Positions 10,731 through 23,090 of a DNA stretch of 47,724 bases are shown in pieces; the first letter of the stretch is position 1; every line of letters begins with the position of its first letter. This stretch comes from Phallusia fumigata (lineage: Eukaryota > Chordata > Ascidiacea > Phlebobranchia > Ascidiidae): contig QXVZ01026252.1 in assembly GCA_008931825.1 (NCBI GenBank), positions 1 through 47,724 on the forward strand, given 5' to 3'. The position numbers and the translations under genes were made by a program. Under the pieces are notes generated by a model. That model did no database searches. It was not told the DNA's origin and saw only the letters and a list, made by a program, of their open reading frames with translations.

Positions 10731-12536
10731 TGTTCAGTGCAATTCAGAAAACTGAACTATGTACTTTTGGCGTATTTATTTAAGCATGACTGTAATCTTT
10801 CATACATAATTGCTGTAAGGTAAACCAACAGTTGTACGTGACTGTGGCACAATACGATGCAGTGGTTAATGTTTATAAGGCCTAATGTAAATTTACATGG
10901 GCCGAGTGCTATAACCGAAACAGATGTTGCATCATAAATTCAAGGCTAATTTCAAAACAAATTGAGTGAGTAAAACTAAACGCATAGAGTGTTTTCCTTG
11001 TATTGTTATTGCTGCCGTGATTCGTTCTGGTTTGTGTTGGCAAAAACATATTTTTGGAACTCCGCTAATTATTTCAAGTTATTTTTTATGTCACTTATAA
11101 GTAACACGTTTCAAAAATGATCATGTCTTTCGCAATAGCACTTGGTCTAATTTGGGTCTGTTGTCTAATTTCCAAACAAACCGACTGAGCTAAACCAAAC
11201 GCAAGAGTGTTTTTCTTGTATTGTTGGTGGTTTGTGTGGACAAAAATACATATTTGGAACTCCATCATCGATTTTATTTTTTTTATGTCACATATACAAG
11301 TAACACGTTTAAAAAAATGATCAAATCATCAGCATTAGCACTTGGTCTAACTAGTGTCGATATTAATAAAGGCTGGACTTCACCATTCTATCGTTTGGGC
11401 CAGTTTTCTGTCAAATAGGTATAGTTTGGGCGATGTGCACGTAAAATGTTGTATTTGAAAAAATGTTTTTGGGCGAAAACTGTGGGGAAATATGGTGTGC
11501 ACAGATTGCATTCTGTTTCATTTGCTATTGATGTACCTTTCTGTCTGAGAGTGAGGCATTGAGACGCACTATGCTTGCATGTTGCTAACGTATTTGTTGT
11601 TCACACTTTTCCAGTCGCACGAATAAACTTAGTGTATTGCGTAACATGTGCCTCTTATGATCCATTTCCACACGGTGGCGGTCGCGAGCAAAGTAGTCCC
11701 ATTTTTCAACATCTACGTTGTTGCACTCATTCGATATTACTCACTACACCACAAGCAAAATGAACAAACGTAAATATTTGCGCTTTAAAAAAGCACTTAG
11801 CACAAAACAATGATCAGGTGCCGGAAATGGAAGCGAGCATCCGTGTGGTAAATTATTGTTTTGTATACACATTTTAGCCATATCAAGCCTGCTCAACTAC
11901 TGCCTGATTTTACCGTTTTAACTCTAAAAAAGCCCTCCGTTGCTACGCTTTCATAACTTTTTATTCAGTCTAACATGCGCCACAAAATCTTGTTTGCTTC
12001 ATTAGCTTGATTTGACAACTCTAGGTGATGAGGTAAACTTGTTTAACTCAAACTGTAATTATATGCGTTGCATGTTCCTGCGAAATGTTCCATAGCTTCG
12101 CAAATCAACTTCACGTTTCATGGTTTAAGAGCTTAAATACGGAGTCAACCTGTGCAAAACGTTTGTGAAACGAGTGTGCCATTGTCGTAGGCCTCCATAA
12201 AAACTGCAAACTTAGTTGGACCATGGTAAGCACTGAATAACCACTGATTATTATGTTAAATCCTGCTGGTGGCAAAATGGCAAAATGATCAACATTTACT
12301 TCGAGATTTCCCGCTTTACTCTCTAAAGCACATTTTAAATTTGCAATAAATGCTGTAAACGTTTTGATACGTTTAACTAAACGAAACTTACGAAACAAAA
12401 AAGGGTTACTGCACAAATTTATGTCGCAATGTCTATTTCACCTCATTTAAAATCATCTTAGTTAAACACAATTAAACAGTGTCCGGCTTAATTTATGGGA
12501 GCTGGGTTAAACTCAAAGTGCCAACAAAACTACTGT
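10731..12536. repeat. SAMHD1-flank array, unit 1
   Basis: The unit starts with gtgcaattcagaaaactgaac and a block also seen in diverged form upstream of SAMHD1 exon 1 (about 9590-9790). It continues through a broken SAMHD1 exon 7 and the 1.6-2.1 kb-type segment. Most of it recurs in unit 2 at 12537-13799, with a deletion of roughly 230 bases in unit 2. Confidence 0.75.
11667..11740 (-). pseudogene. SAMHD1 exon 7 relic 1
   Basis: The minus strand reads [20 protein letters not shown], matching the start of exon 7 ([20 protein letters not shown]). The match ends just after the RDC position, and unrelated sequence follows. It is a short exon fragment with no partner exons around it. Confidence 0.85.
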
Positions 12537-13799
12537 ACAGTGCAATTAAGAAAACTGAACTATGTACTTTTGGCTTATTTATTTAAACATGACTGAGAAC
12601 CTTTCATACATCATTTCTGTAAGGTAAACCAACAGTTGTACGTGACTGTGACACAATGCGATGCAATGGTTAATGTTTAAAGGGCCTAATGTAAATTTAC
12701 ATGGGCCGAGTGCTATAACCGAAACAGATGTTGCATCATAAATTTAAGGCTAATTTCCAAACAAATCGAGGGAGCTAAACCAAAGACAAGAGTGTTTTTC
12801 TTTGGTGGTTTGTGTGGACAAAAATACATATTTGGAACTCCATCATCGATTTAATTTTTTTTATGTCACATACGAGTAACACGTTTAAAAAAGGGATCAA
12901 ATCATCAGCATTAGCACTTGGTCTAACTAGGGTCGATAATAATAAAGGCTGGACTTCACCATTCTATCGTTTTGGCCAGTTTTCTGTCAAATAGGTAGTT
13001 TGGGCGATTTGCACGTAAAATGTTGTGTTTGAAAAAAATGTTTTTGGGCGAAAATTGTAGAGAAATATTGCGTGCATAGATTGCATTCTGTTTCATTTAC
13101 TACTGATGTACCTTTCTGTCTGAAAGTGAGGCATTGAGACGCACTATGCTTGCATGTTGCCAACGTATTTGTTGTTCACACTTTTCCAGTCGCGCGAATA
13201 AACTTAGTGTATTGCGTAACATGTGCCTCTTATGATCCATTTCCACACGGTGGCAGTCGCGAGCAACGCAATCCCATTTTTCAACATCTACGTTGTTGCA
13301 CTCATTCGATATTACTCACTACACCACAAGCAAATTGAACAAACGTAAATATTTGCGCTATAAACAGTTAACTAATTATTGTTTTGTATACACACGCTGT
13401 AATTGTCATTTTAGCCACATCAAGCCTGCTCAACTACTGCCTGATTTTACCGTTTTAAATCTAAAAAAGCCCTCCGTTGCTACGCTTTCATGATTTTTTA
13501 TCCAGTTTAACATGCGTCACCAAATCTTGTTTGCTTCATTAGCTTGATTTGACAACTCTAGGTGATGAGGTGAACTTGTTTAACTCAAACTGCAATTTTA
13601 TCCGTTTCATGTTCCTGTAACTTCATGGCGAAATGTTCCAAAGCTTCGCAAATCAACTTCACGTTTCATGGTAAGAGCTTAAATACGGAGTCAACTTGTG
13701 CAAAACGTTTGTGAAACGAGTGTGCCGTTGTCGTAGGTCTCCATAAAAACTGCAAACTTAGTTGGACCATGGTAAACACTGAATAACCACTAATTATTG
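12537..13799. repeat. SAMHD1-flank array, unit 2
   Basis: Diverged tandem copy of unit 1, sharing the gtgcaatt..aaaactgaac block, the wide plus-strand segment ending ttttctgtcaaatag, the exon 7 relic and the gagcttaaatacggagtcaa block. Confidence 0.75.
13241..13313 (-). pseudogene. SAMHD1 exon 7 relic 2
   Basis: Same fragment as at 11667-11740, with more damage in the WDYFAR region: the plus strand has gcaacgcaatccc where the other relics have gcaaagtagtccc. Confidence 0.8.
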
Positions 13800-13995
13800 T
13801 AAGGCATTGAGACGGACTATGCTTGCATGTTGCTAACGTATTTGTTGTTCACACTTTCCAGTCGCACGAATAAATTTAGTGTATTGCGTAATATGTGCCT
13901 CTTATGACCCATTCCCACACGGTGGCAGTCGCGAGCAAAGTAGTCCCATTTTTCAACATCTACGTTGTTGCGCTCATTCGATATTACTCACTACA
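13800..13995. repeat. SAMHD1-flank array, partial unit 3
   Basis: Begins abruptly with aggcattgagacggacta, a block that occurs inside units 1 and 2 (near 11550 and 13128), and ends after the exon 7 relic and the cactacaccacaag tail. Confidence 0.75.
13911..13986 (-). pseudogene. SAMHD1 exon 7 relic 3
   Basis: Third copy of the exon 7 5' fragment ([16 protein letters not shown] on the minus strand). It is embedded in the partial array unit. Confidence 0.82.
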
Positions 13996-14349
13996 CCACA
14001 AGACGAAGGTCTGTTGATGCACAACACTTCCTGCAAAGCTGCAGTGGTCCCAACCTCGGGTTCGCGATTCCCCCAAAGGCTTCGTGGGATTCTTCCAGTG
14101 GGTCCCTGAATGCAAAGTTTTGAATGGTTTAAAAACAATACAAATGCAAACGCTCTATCCGAAAACTACAACCCTATAGCAATTTTCTGATCAGCCTACT
14201 TATCTAAGGTAACATCACAACACATATCGACAATACCTGCTATTGGATTTACAGCGGCAACTTTTGTGCTGTTAAAATAGCAGTGACCTTTAGTTTTAAA
14301 ACTTATAATTAAGTTTTTTTTAAGATTCTGGAAACTCGTTGTCTTGTGG

Positions 14350-14419
14350 CAACGACAGTTACGGAATACCAACCTAATTGGGACTAAAACAGAACCGGAA
14401 GTAAATGATTTTAGTGGGG
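14350..14419 (+). pseudogene. Possible ABCG exon fragment
   Basis: The plus strand reads TNLIGTKTEPEVNDFSG and then a GT donor. Exon 3 of the ABCG gene at 30678-30854 ends [17 protein letters not shown], with the same length, the same donor phase and 8 of 17 residues shared. No Walker A exon follows within the next kilobase. If real, it is a relic of an ABCG paralogue. Chance similarity is possible because the match is short. Confidence 0.4.
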
Positions 14420-16900
14420 GTAGATTGCACAATGTCAGAACACAAAAGTATCGCAAACGACTACACATCGCTCGGTTTTACATTAACTACCGACCGCGTA
14501 CATTTCATTCTCACAGAGGCATAACATAATGCTAAGACCTCTCATCCACGAGCAGAAACTTGATCTTTGAACTGCTACAGCCGAAGCGATGGGGTCTCGC
14601 TGTCGCACGATTCGGATAACCAACCTAAAATGGAGGGAATGTCGATAAGCATCACTAAATATTGACCACACCACGTGTTTAGCTGTACTAAAGGTTGCGG
14701 CAACTCTACAAATCCAAAAACAAGTAAAATTGAAAGTCAGACTGATGGATTGAGAGGAAATGGGGGCATGACGAGCTGTAGGAATGTTCGGATGTTCGGA
14801 GGGTTTGTTCAAAGAATTCGTGCTTGAAAAATGTCACTGAATATTGTCAAGTGTGATTAATAATACATGTGCGTGCTGCACTTTCAGCGCTTCTTATGCA
14901 ACAAAAAACTTGGACAAAGGCCATATACATGATAGTTTACTTGTACAGTTGACTTTGAGCTTTTGGTTGCAACCAATGAAGGTGCTGCACACTTTGACTT
15001 TGGTAAACTACAAGAATCGTTCGTGGTATATCGTATGATCTCTGGGAGACACTTTGGTCAAATTAGGTTTTGTTCAGACGGCCTACTGATTCCTTATTTC
15101 AAGCTTCATTTTAAATGTGGAAAAGCAATTGCATGAAATTTAATTACAAGTCCGAGAAGTTGTATAAAGTCGTTCACTTGTTTGGGCCAGAATACATACT
15201 CCGCTCTGCGCATTGAACTGCTGCAGAGGAAGAACAGGATAAATCAAAGTCTACGTAAGAGGTGTCAAATGACATAACATGTGACTGAAAAGGAAATATA
15301 CTAGACTTAAAAACATCTCTTTCAAAAACTTACAACAAGCTGACTGACTGAAAAAAATCATAGACTTTAGAGTTTTTACACATTCGGCCACATTGTAGCA
15401 CGGCAGCCCAACTTCGTCGTATAGGCCGATGTTCCATTAGACCGCCCGACATCCTAATGCACAGTGTTTGCAAAGCAAGCTCAGGTAGTAATGATCGGCC
15501 GTTTTCAAAAGATCAGTAGATATTCAATAAATCATACCGCTTTATACAAACCAAATTATGACTTTTACACAAGGGACTTTGAAGATTTTCGTTTTCAAAT
15601 TACCGACACGAGAATTCACGAATCTTACTAAAAATTCCACTTTGAGAGTTATTTGGAAGTATTGCGAGAGATGAAGTTGTTTTTAAATTATTAGGACACA
15701 CACATAGCAAGTGACCTCACAAATCTAAATGGACTTTATGTACAGCCAACTGATTGCTTTTCCAAATGCAGATGATTGCAGATTATGTCCATTAAATGCA
15801 AAATATTTACTTAGACAAAAACTTGTTTAAAATTCAAAAGCTTTTTAATGCGGGTTTCTAACTCATTGTTGCTTCAGAAAAGTTTTCCCAAAATTTCCGG
15901 GATCAGAGCAAGTTTGCCCAATATCCTAGTGTTAATTGTGTACAGATACATAAAAGCAAGTTTACATGCCGTAAAATACAAATGCAAATGCGAGCTAAAT
16001 CATCTAATGTCGTTTTCCCCCACACGAAGCAACCACCAATTACGGTATGTGTAAAAGCGTGTTATATGCTTTTTGTTGTGCTGCAATATGGTTCATAATG
16101 TTGTTACTTGCGTATAACAGTAAAAGTTTACCAACAGACAGTCGATGGCAATGTGGCGTTGAGACAACGTATTTCCGGTGCTTTTGCAGTTTGCAACTCG
16201 AAGAAGTTTAATTTTCTGCTCCGCGACAGCCATGTCTTTTAGGCTGTTAACACTACATTTCCTAGCTTGTTTCAGCTACGAACTTGCAGTAACTGTTGTT
16301 CACAAATGAATCAAAGGGTGCTATAGATGTGTTTTTTGCAAAAATGAGCTAGTTTGCTTGGGCGATGGCGGGGCACACGCCAATTTGATGCAAAATAAAA
16401 AATAATACCCGTATTTGTTAATGACAAATCTACTTCGAACTACGTTTACTTTGTTCAGTTACGGGTTTCTTTTGTCCCGGCTGTGTGTGTACGGGTTCAC
16501 GATGTTTTTTCGCAAAAAAATCTGCACACTCAAATGTGCATAATGTGCGGAAAATGTGCAGGTGGGAATTGTGCAAATGGAATGATTTGCAGTTTATTAT
16601 GCACGAAATGTACTGGACGAATGTTATGAATATTAATTCGAAGACCGTCTGGTAAGTTTAACAGAAATGGTAGCTAAAGTAGTCGAGTTTTCCGGGGCTT
16701 AAAAGTACAGATGTTCATCAACTGTTAAACCACAGAAAACAGTCGTGAATAAAACCTGTGGTGCAGTGTAAGGAATAAAAAAGCATAAAAAGGTAACAGG
16801 GGTTGCTTAAGAGTTTTGTTGAATTTAATTCCAAATATATACAATCTTTTCTAGGAGTTTCGTTTTTGCTTCAAGCCATTACATTCAGGCAACAAAACAC
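14420..16900. other. Spacer without a recognised gene
   Basis: No conserved exon was recognised on either strand. Parts near 15040-15260 resemble the repeats upstream of the ODC-like genes (tctgggagac, gagaagttgt, ttgtttgggc motifs). The rest is AT-rich and unassigned. Confidence 0.5.
15120..15260. repeat. Relic of ODC-upstream repeat
   Basis: The stretch from aatttaattacaagtccgagaagttgt to the ttgtttgggc..cgctctgcgca region matches 22095-22200 and, more weakly, 23305-23390. It is a diverged third copy of DNA that lies upstream of the ODC-like genes. Confidence 0.55.
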
Positions 16901-17541
16901 CGCCAAACGTTTTACAGCTCACAGGTGGATTTTGATTATTTCTATCGTCGAATATCTGACCAAATATTTACTAATATTCACAAATTATTTACAAACAAAT
17001 CCCGCTTCAAGAGTTGTTTGGAAATAACGTAAAAATCAAGGTACAAGTCATGTTCCTAAGTCATTAGAATACACAACAGCAAGTGAACCAACATATTGCT
17101 TATTTTAAGCTACATTAAATTAATTACGTGAAGGTTGATAACAAGTGCGAAAAGTTGTGAAAAATCCGTTTACGTGGCTAGGTTTTAGTTATTGTTGGAG
17201 GTTATAAGACGAGTTATTTTACAGCGTTTAAAAAAATCCTTCGCCGAAAGGCGCAGGTTTACCAATTATTCTAGTTTGTTGTGTGTGGTTAAAAAACGTA
17301 AGTATGCATACCATAAAGTGAAGAAAGACAACAGAGATCCCCATACTTAAGCGTTTTAAAGTTTTTGTATTCCGGCTCGATTTTTTCTGCCTTATTGTGT
17401 ATGCCTTATTATTTTGTGTTTTTTTAAATGTAAGACATTTGTAGGACAAACGCAGGCTTTTCGTCCAACAACTGTTTAGTTTTAAACAAATCCTTTTTGT
17501 ATGCAGGCATTTTGAAAAATACTTTGACAGTTTTCATAATT

Positions 17542-20500
17542 ATGAATGGTAAAACGGAACACAACAATGATAACTTCATGTCCCTTCCTCTTCATTCACC
17601 TCTACACCAGCAAGTCGCTGTGGTTGCTGACGGTACCACTTTAATCGAAGCAGCAAGAAAAATCGCCGATCGCAACAAAAAAAGAGAAGTATAAGGGTTT
17701 ATTACTTGCTTTTAACAACTAAGTTCCATTTCAGAAAGGGCTTGCTTGGTTCCATTCACCCTTCCCGAAAAATTTAGTAAAAGAAACTATAAGCTCTTAG
17801 AGCTTTAAACTAAAGTGCTTACATGATTCGGTACTTGCGTTCGCACAGGATTGGGATGAGTCATTTCTAATCGGAGATGTTGGTTTGGTATTGGATCAAT
17901 ATAAAAGGTGGAAAAGAGAACTTCCTCGAGTTGAGGTGTTTTACGCAGTGAAGGCAAACCCTCTACGCCCTGTTGTTAACACTTTGGCTGCATTGGGATG
18001 TGGATTCGACTGTGCCAGTAAGGTAAAAAATAAGGTAAAATTTGTCGAACAAGTTCATTGGTAATAGCATGTTAATTTTGGTAGAATGAGTTATCCTTGA
18101 TATTGGATTTGGGTGTGAAGCCAGAAAAAATCATCTACGCCCACACCTGTAAAATGGCGTCTCATCTGTGCTATGCACGTGACCGTGACGTCACCACTAT
18201 GACGTTTGACAACGAAGAGGAGCTACTGAAAATCAAACGACTTCACCCACAAGCACGGTTTGAACACTTGACCCGATTTTGCATTGTTTGTTACAAGTTG
18301 GTAAATCCAAAGCAGTTTTGAAAATACTCCTGAAGCCCTGGTAGTTAGAACTTTTGGTAGTTAGAATTCGTGGCATTGCAAGGCCTTTTGTAAACTTTTT
18401 GTTTTTCCTCAACCAACAGAAATACTTCACGTGCTCTCTAAAAGGGCAGCTAAAACACGCATTTTCGTGGGCTTAACCAAATAAGAACTGTAAGCTCAAG
18501 CTATACTGTTAATGAATGAAACAAATTTTAAGGCGCAGTTGTCATTGTTTTTCCAAGGCTTGTTCTTCGCATCAAAACTGAAGACAATCAAGCTCGGACC
18601 AAGTTTGGGAACAAGTTTGGTGCTTCCACCGAGTATGCGCGATTTCTGATTACAAAGGCCAAAGATTTAAATTTGGTTGTGGTGGGAATCAGGTACATCC
18701 TTTATAACATTTAACAGTTTTGCGAAATCAGTTGGCACTCATGTCATATTACAAACTCTAATCTTTTTGTCCAAAGTTTGGACAAGTTGCGATATCTCGT
18801 AAGGTAGACACTAATAAAGAATTTATGCATTCCGCCACCTTACTGTTTTTGACTGATCCTCGCAAAAGCGTTTTAGCTTTAAGCTGATAAAAGGACTTCG
18901 TCACCAGTTTTCACGTCGGTAGCTGCTGCCCCAACCCTCAAACATTTAAAAAGGCAATACAAGATTCAAAAATGCTGTTCAACTTTGGTCGGGAATACGG
19001 ATTTCACTTTAAAGTCTTGGACATTGGTGGAGGATTTCCCGGTTCTGAGGAAGCTGATGAAGTTGTTTCCTTCGAATCGGTGAAGTTTTGTTTCTGTATT
19101 TCATTCCTTTATGTTTGCAACATAACTGCAAGCAGTAATTTAGGCGACGTCGTTAGTTTAAAGGCTTGTTGCTTTTCAGATGGCAACGGTAATCCGCGAG
19201 GCACTGGACACATACTTTCCTGTGCAAAGCGGTGTGAAAATAATCGCCGAACCCGGGAGATTTTTTCCAGGAATAGCTTTCGCGCTTGCCACTTGCGCTC
19301 ACTCAAAGAAACAGACCAACGGTAGGCAAAACAATTTTCTTGGACAAAAAGAAGAAGCTAAAAGATCGTTTTTGAAACCTAAATATAATGTTTAATATAC
19401 GTTGTTGAATGTAAATAACCGTTTTGTTGTTCTAGTTCAGATTCGACGGGCAATAAAAAAAACAATAAACACCTTGCATGTTTAATTTATATACCAAAGC
19501 GTATTTGCAACACTCTTTCTCATTAAAGGTTTGGTGAAGCTATTTACTTACATTTGGGCCATATATCGTCCGCCTAAACTAAACATACCACTGTGGAGGC
19601 AGCCCCAAAAGTTTTACCAAATTTTTCGATTTAATCTACCTTCCTAGGTCGAGTGTCTTACCATGTTGCCGACAGTATGTGCAATAGTTTCCTAGAAGTG
19701 TTCATGGGGAACGACAAAGTACACCCAGTTCCTCTAACGGTTAGTTACATGTGCTAATGACTGCATTTGCATCTGAAATACTTTCATGTGGCCAGAATAA
19801 CATGGTCTCGTAAACGTTTTCACATTCAGGCAAAAGTTAAAAATTCCACAATTGGAAATGAATTCAATTAATCATAAAAATGCGAGGATAAATGCAAAGT
19901 ATGATTTTTTAGCAGAAAGTAGGAGACAAACCTTCAAAACCGACCACAGTATATGGCGTATCTTGTACCGGAAACGACATCATAGCTGAAGATACAAGCA
20001 TGGTTGAAATCAACATTGGTGACTGGATGTTTTGGAAAGGTTGGTTGTGTGAAGAGTTGTTTTCATTTTTCTGAAATGGTGTCTCTTTTTTACCCAAACC
20101 GCCAGAGTTTTAACTGTAAAAACTTTTTTCGCACATACAGATTTGGGTGGTTATTCAGCGATGACGAAGATTGGTTTTAACGGCTTCACAACTTACAAAG
20201 CATGTTATTTCATAACGGAATCAAAGTTGTAAGTGCATTCTGTAAGCAATTTTTAGTGGCATAATAAGTCAGAAAATAGACAAAAATAAACCACAACGTA
20301 TATTTTGCTTCACCCTTAATGCAAAGGTGCACAACATGCGGCCGTACGATCCCACGGTGCATTCGTGACCTTGGTTTACACTTTAGTGACGTGCCGTTTT
20401 GAAAGATCGTTTAGAGTTTTTGTGAAGCATAGATACCTGTGCCACTGTCAGGACCTCATTTTGATTCTCATACATGTCTTTAGGCGCTAAAAGTGTCATT

Positions 20501-20887
20501 TTCATTGCAGCACTGCAGTACAAAAGTTTAGTACTGCGCTTTTGCCTGATAAAACAGTGTTGTTTTTATCCACCCAATACGCTTTTGCAGAAATTTGTTC
20601 ATGTGCAATGGAACACTGCGACACGTAGTTGTACGTATATCTGCCACCTTGCATTTTCGTAACTCGGCGCCTACGTGGTGGCCGTTTGCAAAATAAAGTC
20701 TGCAATGCTGCCGGCAGTAGAAGAAAGATTGTGAACCCCTGCCTTAAAGGTTAAGGCGCCCTAAAGGTTAACTCAAGTTTTAAAGGTTAATCATTGAGTT
20801 GTATTTTAATTTTTGTGTGACAGAGAGGAACTGTGCAGCTTATGCACGGATCTGGGATTTCTTTCACCAACCCGAAGTTCGATATAA
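17542..20887 (+). CDS. Ornithine-decarboxylase-like PLP enzyme, copy 1
   Basis: Ten exons: 17542-17688, 17849-18022, 18085-18257, 18558-18692, 18908-19079, 19180-19321, 19648-19739, 19916-20039, 20141-20228, 20824-20887; 436 aa. An acceptor at 17505 implies a 5'UTR intron. The fold-III decarboxylase motifs are clear: FYAVKAN with the PLP lysine (human ODC Lys69), GFDCASKNE (Asp88, Glu94), LVLRI, SFHVGS (His197), DIGGGFPGSEE, IIAEPGRFF (Glu274, Arg277), SCTGND (Cys360) and GGYS (Tyr389). Three ornithine-site residues differ from human ODC: Tyr323 is Cys, Asp332 is Gly and Asp361 is Thr. Ornithine is therefore unlikely to be the substrate; a different amino acid, or an antizyme-inhibitor-like role, is possible. 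Exon 8 has a NAGNAG acceptor (19911-19915) that can add one Gln. The frame of the last short exon is the least certain part. Confidence 0.9.
20230..20823. other. Expanded last intron of ODC-like copy 1
   Basis: About 450 bases longer than the same intron in copy 2. It includes a GC-richer stretch (20490-20760) with repeated aaggtta motifs near 20745-20790. An inserted element is likely, but I could not define its ends. Confidence 0.4.
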
Positions 20888-21139
20888 ATAGAATCACAGA
20901 AAAATTTGCTGCTTCAACGGGAACTTCAAGAATCTTTACCCAACCCTTAGTAGAAATTTAATGTAAACTGTCATCCTGAATATGCATTATAAATGTTTAT
21001 TATCATGCGAATATGATAATCGTGGCATGTCACCGTCGTGTTAACCAGTGTATCGCCATAACCATAAAACAGCTTCGGTAACTAGATTCGCATTTGAATA
21101 AGTAGCAAATGTGTTCGAGTTCAAAATTTATCGTACAAA

Positions 21140-21248
21140 GGTGACAGACATGGGCGGAGTTGGGGGGTGTTTGTGTTTGGTGTTCAATTGGGCGCCTATG
21201 CATGAACACCCCCCTCATGTTTTTTTTTCTAGATCCGCCCCTGGTGAC
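21140..21248. mobile_element. Small inverted-repeat element (MITE-like)
   Basis: A G-rich left arm (gggcggagttggggggtgtt) faces a C-rich right arm (aacacccccctcatg, then tctagatccgccc), with ggtgac on both sides as a possible target duplication. There is no coding capacity. The arms resemble common hAT-type non-autonomous ends, but family assignment is tentative. Confidence 0.55.
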
Positions 21249-21249
21249 G

Positions 21250-23090
21250 GACCAGCCATCAAACGACGTTTAAATAAATCGACACACAAACTTGTATTGT
21301 TGCGCTTTCGCGAGCCAGTAGTACTACGTATTATGTAAATTTTATTTGTTTTAAGTCAAAACTCGTATTTTGTTCGAAAATATGTTGCTACGGTGAAAAA
21401 TCTTCTAATAACTAAACTCTTAGATCATGTTACATAATTTTACAATATGTTTTATGTTTGTTTAACAATATGACTGTATATAAATATACTTTCACCTGTT
21501 TGCAAGATTAAATACATGCACTAATTACATTGTACGCCATGGTGGAAACCGTGGACAAGTTTACATACGGGAGGCATTTTTCGCAGTTTGTTATACAGAG
21601 ACCTGCTAACAACTGACTAAATCAAACTAACACACATGGTTATTAAAATATAGTGTTAGACAAGAGGAGAAAAACAGTGGAAGTTTGTGCACTTATTAGT
21701 AAAATTGGCAATGGATTCAGCTCCGTTGTAACACAGCTTTTCTATCCATTATAAAGGTTTAACAGAACTGTAATAAATCTATTCAAATACACGTTATTTT
21801 AGCTGTGTAGGATTTTTAGGACAGTGAACTACAAGGTTTGTTTGTTATACGTCTGGGAGACTCTTAGGTCAAATTATGACTTTTTAGTCATTGATTTTGA
21901 TAATTACTGTCTTTAAATCTCAAATATTTACAAATCCTCCTGAAACATTCGCTTTGAGAATTCATGGAAAGTAACGTTAAAAAATGAAGTCACAGCCAAT
22001 ATTGTTTAAATTATTAACGTGCACAAACCCCAGAACCTCACCGATGTGAGTTAGCTTGATGTACTGCCGCGTTATTTCAAGCTAAATGAAAATAAAGTCA
22101 TGATGAAAGTTGATTATAAGTTCGAGAAGTTGTGTAAAAATCATTCACTCGTTTGGGCTCCAACACGTTTCCGCGCTATGCAAACAAGTTATTCAAGCTT
22201 ATAACTCCAACTCCTTGCATTCGGAGAAGAGTTAAGTCGGAAGCAGAGGAAAGAACAACGACATTTTGCGGAAAATAACAACACGAAGCTAACGAAAAAG
22301 TGGGCGAAGATTTCGGTGACCGAAAAATTTTTAGCTTGGGGGATTCGTTATCAAGCATCTAAACATCTGGCTCCACCTACAAGGGAACGTTCTGGACTTT
22401 GTTAAATGTTTGTGTTTTTAAAACAACGTTTCTTTTCTTCCTGGGAGAAAGTTATTCTAGCGTAATTTCCACTTAGTTTGCATTTATAGGGGGAACTAAA
22501 TGGGAAAGCGGTGAAAGCAACAATTTTTGCGTGTCCGTTGTCAAGTAATAGGCTACCTTGTTTTTTTTCATGAATTTTTAAGCGGTCCGCTGATTCGTTA
22601 TTTGAAGCAAAATTAAAAGATGGCTGAAAGTTTATTAAATCCCAGACGTTGAACTTGGTGCAGCAGAACCTAGCTTGCAAGCACGTGTCACGACATTTTG
22701 CAGGACAAATGACACGACATTTTGCTAAAAGGGGCAACGAGAGTTGGAAAATAATGATAAATGATTTTGCAATCAGGAGAAATTGCAACTTGGAAGGTTT
22801 TGTACCATGTATCTGAACGGGCAGCTTTACTTACATGGCTAGGTTTCAGACTGTAGGAGATTCTTGTCACCAACAAGTAGGAATCGTTTTTTATTTGAAG
22901 ACAAATTTTTGGTCGTACTGAAGCAGGTCAGTCCAATGTTGTCTTTAAAATTGATATTACGTTAGTAGGATCGATATTTGAAATAATAAGGATCGCAACC
23001 CAAGCTGAAGTACAAATAAACTGCCATTTTAGGATAATGTGTTGGTATTTATCTTATCATAACGCTTTATTTAATTCAAACTATGACTTT
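21250..23090. other. Spacer between the two ODC-like genes
   Basis: No exon was recognised. It contains a repeat (about 21850-22380) related to 15040-15260 and to 23290-23580. The sequence is otherwise AT-rich and unassigned. Confidence 0.5.

Larger units (their letters stand above)
16903..20990. repeat. ODC-like tandem duplication, copy 1 block
   Basis: The whole ODC-like gene and its upstream DNA (from aggtggattttgattatttc at 16920) recur at about 23090-27400. Exons are highly similar and every intron position is conserved. Introns differ in length; the last is 595 bases here and 142 in copy 2. Confidence 0.88.

Noticed and set aside
11221-11418. Similar plus-strand open frames here and at 12812-12994 ending in the same residues
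   Set aside because: They are part of the tandem array; the start regions differ by indels, and no homology or splice context supports coding.
14483-14812. 109-codon minus-strand open frame and a GC-richer stretch that might be a small RNA gene
   Set aside because: No recognisable protein family, and no tRNA or snRNA consensus boxes could be identified by eye.
18097-18321. Open frame continuing past ODC exon 3
   Set aside because: The true exon ends at 18257 with a gtttga donor; the extension has no similarity to the family, and copy 2 diverges after the same point.
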